This document shows, one piece after another, positions 23,201 to 32,200 of a stretch of 64,000 nt of DNA. Made by a program: the position numbers and the translations under genes. This DNA comes from Budorcas taxicolor (Eukaryota > Chordata > Mammalia > Artiodactyla > Bovidae): contig NC_068933.1 in assembly GCF_023091745.1 (NCBI RefSeq), positions 19,348,001-19,412,000 of the forward strand. Reading direction: 5' to 3'. The first letter of the stretch is position 1; the number at the start of each line of letters is the position of its first letter. Below the pieces are notes generated by a model. The model was not told the DNA's origin. It searched no databases and saw nothing but the letters and a program-made list of their open reading frames with translations.

Positions 23201-26200
23201 GTTGCTGCGACAGAGTACTATTTTGAAGCGCTGGAAGAATTGGTTTGACCTGTGGTCAGATGGTCACTTGATCTATGATGATGACCAAACTCGTCAGAGT
23301 GCAGAGGATAAGGTCCACACGCCAGTGGACTGTATCAACATCTGCATGGGAAAGAGTGTCGGGATATTCAGCCACCAGATGGGAAGCCGAAAGACTGTAT
23401 GCTGCAGATTGTTTGCCGAGATGGGAAAACCATGTCTTTGTGCAGAAAGCTCAGATGATTGTTTGGCCTGGAAATTTACACTCCAGGATTCCAGGACAAA
23501 CACAGCTTACGTTGGCTCAGAAGTCACGTATGATGAGACAGCTGTGGCTTCCTCCCCACCTCCTTACACAGCATATGCTGCACCGACCCCTGAGCAGGCA
23601 TATGGCTATGGTCCATACAGTGGAGCATACCCACCAGGAACTCAAGTTGTCTATGCTGCAAATGGTCAGGGTTGTGCTGTACCCCATCAGTACCCGTATG
23701 CAGGGCTTTATGGACAGCAGCCTGCCAACCAAGTCATCATTCGTGAGGGGTACCGAGACAACGACAGCGATCTGGTGCTGGGCATGCTGGCCGGAGCAGC
23801 CACAGGCATGGCCCTGGGGTCTCTGTTCTGGGTCTAGTTCTAGCGTCCATGGAACCTCAGTGTGCATAGCTTCTGATACCCCATGTGCAATAATATAATT
23901 TGCAAGGTGTTATGCTCCGAGCCCGTATCTCCGATCCAACCGCAAGAGTGAACAAGTCCACCACAGTAATGCAAAAGCAAGAAGGGAAGTTTATTTCTAG
24001 CGCGCTAGGGCTCAAGCCTCATCCGAGGCAGCAGAATCAGTCGAGAGCCCCGAACAAAGGAGTATGGAGGCTTATATACAGGCAGTTCTTTGTCTCAGTT
24101 ACAGGAGTAGCTGGCGTTACATGATTGGCCAGGCAGGATGAGCGCATATCCTGTCTCTTTCCGGTAAACATGACTCAGGTCCTAGAGCCCGTCGTTTGGT
24201 CCCTAACACAAGGCATTTCTGTTATAAATGTTTTTAGTAATAGGTTTAATAGTTCTTTTTAAAGTAGTGACAAAATGCTTGTAAGTACATAGAAGTACTG
24301 CAGAGAAAGCTTTGGACTGCTGTTTAGCTAAAATGTGGACTCTGGCGGTGGCACTCGGAGAAGGCAATGGCAACCCACTCCAGTACTCTTACCTGGAAAA
24401 TTCCATGGACGGAGGAGCCTAGTAGGCTGCAGTCCATGGGGTCGCTAAGAGTTGGGGACGACTGAGCGACTTCACTTTCGATAAAAGGTTTAGATGCTTA
24501 AATAAAGACATTAGACAATTTCCCTCTCCCATCTAAATCTCCAGGAAATACTGAAACTGACTTTTAAGAAGCAAATCTATAACAGTGCTGGAAAGTAAAG
24601 GGTTCCATAAACTGACAACAAACTCTGAGGAATCTTAGAAAGATAAAAGAAAGATTAAAAAAAGATGAGATTAAAGGAAAAGATAAGTGTTTTAAAAAAT
24701 TAAATACAGGACAACAGTCCTGTCTGTCCCAGAAATCCATGGGGTGGGAGCCTCGAAAGTGGCAGCACCTCAGGAAGCTCCTGACTCCCAGGCAGTCTCC
24801 ATCTCCAAAAGACAACTATCAGCTTGCCCCAGGACAAAGCAAGTCATTCTTATTCACCTACCAACTGAGGCAGGCCAGGATATACAGAACTAAAGACCTA
24901 CAAACAAGACTACCAGGAATCTTAAATACAGAGAAGGTTTGAACAAAACAAAAGCATTAGAGGCATGCACCAAACTCAACAAGCTCCAAACACAAAAACT
25001 CAAAGATTCAGAATTAGACGAGCAAAGAGAAGACTATAAATTTGTGACAATATCCTCAGGGGAACAAAAGAAAACAGCACTTGAGTTACCAGTCCAAGCC
25101 TGTACCTTTCTGCGCAGGACAGGACAATAAATCCAGAGACCGTTGTTAGGGCAAGGAATAGACTGTATTTGGAAAGCCAGGGAATCAAGAAGACTGTAGA
25201 CTCAAGTACTAGAAGTGCCATCTTGCCTGAGGAAGAGTTCAGGCTTCTTTCATTTTAAAAAGGGAGTAAGGTCAAGTATTTCCTGCTTCTGGTCAGCCAC
25301 CCGTGGGGAGGTGCTAATTTTCTCCTTTCTGAAGGCATTCACAGGTGGGGCTCATCAGGTATTTTACCTTAATGCTGATTACTTGGGAGGCAGGGTTTCT
25401 AGGGATGGACCTTTAAGTGTAGTTGAAGTTTATAGGCAACTGCTGCTGCTAAGTCGCTTCAGTCGTGTCCGGCTCTGTGCGACCCCATAGATGGCAGCCC
25501 ACCAGGCTCCTCTGTCCCTGGGTTTCTCCAGGCAAGAATCCTGGAGTGGGTTGCCATTTCCTTCTCCAATGCATGAAAGAGAAAAGTGAAATAGTGAAGT
25601 TGCTCAGTCATGTCTGACTCTAAGCGACTCCATGGACTGCAGCCTACCAGGCTCCTCTGTCCATGGAATTTTCCAGGCAAGAGAAGTGGAGTGGGGTGCC
25701 ATTGCCTTCTCCGTTATAGGCAACAACCCTTTATTAATTAACTTGTAATAGAATACAAAAGCTCTTCCCTATTATACTTGCTTACAAACACACACACACA
25801 CACACCCCAACTCTTCAGTAGGCAACAACCCTTTAGTAATTAACTTGTAACAGAATACAAAAGCTCTTCCCTATTATATTGCATTCACACACACACACAC
25901 TGGCTGACATGAAAGTGAATAATTAAGAAACTTGAAATTTAAAATAAATAGTTGAATAGCTGGTTCACTGCTCTGTTTGGAAGATGCTTCATACTGTACC
26001 CTGCTCTTGGAGAATGCTGATGCATGTTAGCATAAAGGCTTTTTAGAAATTCTAGAGTACTCAATTTTGTTTTCTGTATGTTTGACATAGACCACTTATT
26101 TCATAGCTATTTTTGAAACATTGCTCTGTAGAAGACATTGGATAATGACAGAGATGTGCAAAGAGCTATAGGAACACAGGAGAAAGAACTTAACCTAAAG

Positions 26201-29200
26201 AAAGGTGGGGGAAATGCGGTCTTTGGGGGAAAAATAGTATCTGAGCTACATTTAAAAGTCAGGTAAGAGTTAACCCCAGGAAACAGAACCAGGGAAATAA
26301 AGTGTACATTCCAGACAGAGGAAGGACAATTAGAAAAGCTTCCGTAGGAAATAACACTGGGTCTCTAAAAGTCTCTCTATCTTTTGCCATTAAAGAAACT
26401 TCACATTGTGTCTGCTGACACCTTTCCACTAGTCATATCACTATCTTCTGTGACAACCAGGCATTAAGCTAAAGAAGCTGGCAAGAGTTAGGAAGCCACT
26501 GAAAAAAATAACATCATCAAATCCAAATTTTAAAGATTACTCTGGCACCCATGTGGAAGAGAAAAGGGAATAATGGAGGCAGAGAGAATAGTATGATACA
26601 GTGGTAACACAGATGACTAAGTGAAAACAGGATGACCAGGTTTCTGGCTTAGGTGAGCAGGCAGGAGAGACAGCTTGGAAGAAATTCAGAAGTAGGAGGG
26701 GAAGAGTAGATGTCAGATTCAACTAGCAATGAGAAATGATTACCTATGTGGTAACTTTTTTAAAAGCAGGTATGGATGGATACTACTATGTGGAAAATTA
26801 ACTAGAGAGAGCACTTGACTGTTACTATCTTTTAGGAAAAGTATTCTTACGTACCAAATTAAAATTCCCTTAATTATGGGATTGTTTGATATACATAATT
26901 TTTAAGTTCACTGTTAGGAGTTCAAATTATAGAGTCAAAATATTGACATTTTGTAGGTTTCTGTAGCTTCAATAAGTTGTCATAGCAGATTCTTGCAGGA
27001 TTTTTTATTGCAACAAGTTAAGGTGATTTTCTTTCACAAGGAAGTTTTATTCTTAGATATCTTTAAGAGTTAGATAATGTACATGACAGAAGGCGTTGCT
27101 TGTAGTACAACAGAGTAACTGCCAACTGGAAGAATGGAGAAGAGCAGTCCCAGTAAACACGACAGCCACTCTTCAGCTCAAAGCAAACATTGCTATGTGG
27201 GAAATGTTGCCAGATCTTTCTATTTTGAAAGAAAAGTTGGAGGGGACAAAGTCTGTATGAGAAAACTTTGTATTTGCTGCTAAACTTTGCTGTGAACCTA
27301 CAACTACTCTAAATAATAAAATCTATTTTTTAAAATTTGGATATTTTAATGAAAAAAATCTCACACTATGTTGACAACAGATCCATTAAAAAAAAATACA
27401 GCACTGAACTGGTTAAAACATATACACATATCCTCTCATTACAAACTTTTTGTTTTGTAAAGTTTGTATGTGAGTCCTTTTGAGCTGACAGTAAAAACTA
27501 CAAAAAGAAAGATTTGGAATCTAGGCTTACTCAGAAACACATGAGTTTACAGGAGACAGCCTTATACCTGAGAGCAGAGGTTAAACTAAACAGCTATAGG
27601 GTACAAAACTATACCGTAGCAGACTCTCCAAAGAAGTTACAGAGTTTTTAAAGATTTGGGTAATCAGAAAGAATATCGAAGGACTGGTAGCAAAAGAAAA
27701 TTTCAAAATGATGTTTATAGACTATGGAGATAGTCTATTGTATTTAAGATACAATTATCTCTTAATTGTATCTTAAAAATCTTATATTTAAGATACAAAT
27801 ATAAAATAGCTGGCATTTATAGATACATTTTAGTGTGTGTCAGATAATATTCTAGTCTCTCTACATGTATTGTCTGAAACCTTTCAAAATTAAATTTTAC
27901 ATTTCATTTGTGAAGAAAAACTCTCTGGAATGGACTTGCTTTCTGAATGGAAAGTCAGAAGTAGCCCTGCCAGAGACAAATGAACTGGAGATTTGTGAGC
28001 GATTCATTAACAATAAGCTGGCTAGATCCATGTAAGCTGTGAGGCAAAGGTTGTAGGCACACCGATTCCATGCAGTGGAAAGAAGGAATACAATCTGTTA
28101 CCTGCATACTGTGTGTCAGAAACTCTAATAAATGTTTATATATATTACTTAAATATCAACAATTCTGCAGGATAAAAATCCCAATTCCTGATTTTACAGA
28201 TGGAAACTAAAGCTTAGAGTTCAGCTGTCATGCTGCTTTTCCTGATGTCATTAATTTTTGCTTGTTTGCATTTATTTTCCTCAGATTCATTTTGTCTAGC
28301 ATCTCATATCAGAGTGAAACAGAAGAAAGCAATTCCGATAAATATAATAACTCCCAAATCAGATTTTCTTTTTGAATATAAAATAAAAATAGCACCAGAA
28401 TTACCACAAAACAGATTATTAAAATGAGAAAGAGAGAGCTGATCTCCCTAAGTAAAAGGTAACAAAGACACTATTTGTAGAACTTTGAATCTTTGCAGTT
28501 AATTACAGACAATACCATTCACAGCACAGCTTCAGGCTACTGTTTCAGAGCTAAGGAAGTAAAGTAATAAAGAAGCTAAGTAACTAGATATGCGAGAGAG
28601 GAAAAACCAGGATAGGATGATAACTGTTGATTTACCATCAGATTCTGGTATTTTCTGGCTGTCAGGTGCAGTGCAGGGAGATACTTAACAGCTTCAATTC
28701 TAAAGAATCTTTAAATACTGGGATTAGTGTGTAACAACTGGGATAGTTTCAACTTCAAGTAATTGAAAAATCAGTTCGAACATGTGCTTTATTTGTATGT
28801 GTAATACAAATGTATATGTATAATCTTATACAGACAGAAGTCTAGAGGCAGGAAGGTTCCAAGTCTGGTTAATTCAGTATCACAATATTATCACAGACTT
28901 TCCATCTTTTTACTCAACCACATCCAGTAGTCAGCCTACCTTCCTTCATGATCTAAGCAGTTCCAGGCATCACATGTAACACAACAATATCCAAAAACAG
29001 AAAGTGGTATTTCCTTTTAGACATCTCTATTACTAAGAAAATGTTTTGTGTAGCTCCCCAAAAGACTTCTTCTCCAACTCCGCTGACCAAGATTAGATCA
29101 AGTTTCTGACAGTAACTAGCGGTGGGAATAAGACCATCATCACTGGAGTAAACAATCACTATTTACCCATAGAGATTGAAGGGGCTTGGCCTCCATTAAA

Positions 29201-32200
29201 GAAGTGGCCCTGCAGACCAGGAACCCAAAAAGGTAATGTTCTTCCAAGAAATCAGAAGAATGGAGTTAGATGGGAAATCAACAGTGTGGCTTAAAGTAAG
29301 CTTCTTCAGGAAGTACAAGAAACAGAATTAGTTCTACTCTTGCCCCATAAGATAGTGGTAAGTTGAAAATTATGATGACTGTACTTAGAAAGTGGCATAT
29401 ATTACTTCAGCCTAGTAATCTACATTAACTTCCAGTTTCCATCTTCAGAGCAGACAGAAACATGCTACTATATAACAACTTTATGGTCATTATGACAGTG
29501 TTCCGTGTGCCCTGCCTCGCCAGTAAGGCTTAAGAGCATTTCTTAAGGTAACTAAAAATGAAGTTTAAATTAGGGAAAGAAAATTAAAGAGACTCTTTCC
29601 TGATATGGGATTTTGAATTATAAGTAGTTAAAAGAAAATAGAAGTTGGAAGGTAGATGAGAGAATGGGGTGGGGAAAGGTTGAGTGAGTCAAAGTCGCTC
29701 AGTCATGTCCGACTCTCTGCGACCCTGTAGACTACACAGTCCATGGAATTCTCCAGGCCAGAATACTGGAGTGGGTAGCCTTTCCCTTCTCCAGGGGATC
29801 TTCCCAACCCAGGGATCGAACCCAGGTCTCCCGCATTGCAGGCGGATTCTTTACCAGCTGAGCTATCCTGAGAAGAAAAAAAGTGAGACATTGATGGCAG
29901 AAAAAGAGATGCTGACCCTATAAATAGAGAAGGGACAGAGTATAAAACATGAGGTAGGGGGGCGGAGTGCAACAATATATTAATATTCATAATTGAGGAA
30001 GTTCTGTAGTATTCATTAAAATACCATTTGAAACAGTCTTTCAACTTTTAGAGTGCATTTTCAGAATAACCAATTGCAGTGTCTTTTTGTACAAAAAAAG
30101 TTGTAGTATTGAATTTTCAGAATAACCAATTGCAGTGTCTTTTTGTACAAAAAAAGTTGTAGTATTGAATTTGGTTACTCAAGCAACATACTGTCAGATA
30201 CTGCACAGATGTTTCATTTTTACCTGCCAGTTTTAAAACGTATGTCATAAGTTAAAAGGGCAAACTTAACAAGAATAGGTGAAATTTTTTTCTGGGACCA
30301 TACCATTCTTTAAAAACTGCCATGTACATGACCTACTTGATTGTCACCAGAATTATCCAAGTATAGTTTATAAATGTGAAATATTTCGATAAAAACTTCA
30401 AGTATTTTTTATAAAAGAAATTTTAAGAATCAAAGCAATTAAAGGTAGCTGTTCATAAAATATCACAAAATACTGTAGATAATGTCACACGTCTAATTAT
30501 ATGTCCATAATTTCTGGCTCAAAAAAAAAATTACAAATAAAATAGATCCTTTCTGCTTTTGACGCAGGGTATTTACTGATCCTCTTAAGCCAATTACAGA
30601 ATTCTTAGATTAGCAATTCCTGCCTTCAACTCTAACTTTGTTTGGGAGACACACACAGAAAAATACACAATACATTTCACATCAATCACTTCTGTTATTT
30701 ACCAGCCGCAGCAGCAAGGGACTTTGGAATATTTGAAAATTCAACTCCAACCTCGAAGAATAAAATTTGCCAGCTGTGAGAATATCTAACAGAATATCCT
30801 AAAGGCTTAAAAACAATTAATTCCAAAGGTATGGTTCTAGAAAGTATTTTGGCAATTGTAAACAAACAGCCTTCCAAGGTGAGAACTTTTGTTATGTTTA
30901 TTAAAAAAGGAGTATCCTTATTTTATAAACATATTTTGTAAGAGTAGCTCTTACAGGTTAGTAGAGAAAACCAGAGTCAGATTGACTTGTAAGAGCTCTA
31001 TGAACTTAATTTTCCAAAAAGAAAGCTACCATTAAATCAAACACCATGCTATTCTTTCCTGTTTAATATCATAAATTCTCACCTTTCTAAAGTTCTGAAC
31101 AGCAGAACAATTGAGAAAAAGAACCAAGAACACCTGAGGTTCAATCAGCAACAGGCCTCTATAGCCAAACCGATTTTGCAATGATTTTTTTCTTCTAACA
31201 ATATACCTAACTTAAAACGATTCCATACTACAACTTGTTTAGAAAAAAATTAGTATAACACAAAAAATGGCTCCTAGAATTAACCAATTTTAATATCTCA
31301 ATATATATTTCAAATATATGAATAGTCTATTAAGATGTTGATATCTTTCCATTAAAATACATGCTGACACTCACGTAAATATAGTTGCATAATTCATATA
31401 AAGAGGCTGTTCTAATTTTTTAAAACCACTAGAGGTCACAGATACCTGCAATAAAAAGAGCTGAAATAATCTGAATTGCAAAATATTTCTAAACTGACCA
31501 CGCTGAAAATGAACAAAACGAAACAAAAAGAACGCCAGCAGAACAAGCAAAATGACTTGAAGCTAATTCCTGAGTGTAGGAACAAGAAATTTCTCACAAA
31601 GTGAGAAATGAACCGCCTGACAGTTACCAGCTGCGGGGAGCTGGGTTAGAATGAACAGGGTAAATCTATTAGAGACTTAAGAGGATTGAGTACGTTACTC
31701 CCAGAAGAGAACTCACTTATGAAAACTGTTTTCCCCTTCCTTTAGGGTTCAAAGTTTTTTTCCAAATATAGTCCACTATTTGTGAAACTTGAATTGCGAA
31801 GGGTAATCTCCTTTTTAGCCAAGTATAGAATTTTAACAATTCGGCCAATGCGGCAAACAGGTGGGTAAAAGGACAGGTTGGTAAGGAAGCCGGGCAAAGC
31901 AAGACATACTACAGACAAGACAGGAGACAGAGTGCAGTCGGCAGCGGTGTGTCAGGGGAGATGAGGGAAGTCGGAATTAGGGGAGCTGAGCAGTGGTGGG
32001 GGCGGGAGGGTGGGAAGAGGGTCCCGGAAGAAATCCTGAACGTCGGTCAGGGATGGGAGAGCAAGCGTGAGACCCAGGACCAAGGGAGATATGTCCAAAA
32101 AAAAAAAAAAGCGCGGCAGCTGGCGGGAGTCGGCCTGAGGAGCTGCGAGTGTGGTTAGCACCAGCCCGCCCTCCCGCCCTACTTTCTTCCTCCGGTCGCA

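Larger units (their letters stand above)
25080..25920 (-). repeat. LTR-like region containing nested SINEs and a 102-bp duplication
   Basis: The text 'ggacaataaatccagagacc', 'gggcaaggaatagactgtat' and 'gtgccatcttgcctgaggaa' resembles a ruminant LTR read from its end. I cannot name the family. It is interrupted by SINEs (25441-25713) and ends in a duplicated block with CA microsatellites (25717-25900). Confidence 0.4.

Noticed and set aside
23275..23898. 207-codon ORF overlapping the PLEKHB2 copy
   Set aside because: It is another frame of the retrocopy. The matching residues lie in the frame starting at 23178, apart from the shifted segment.
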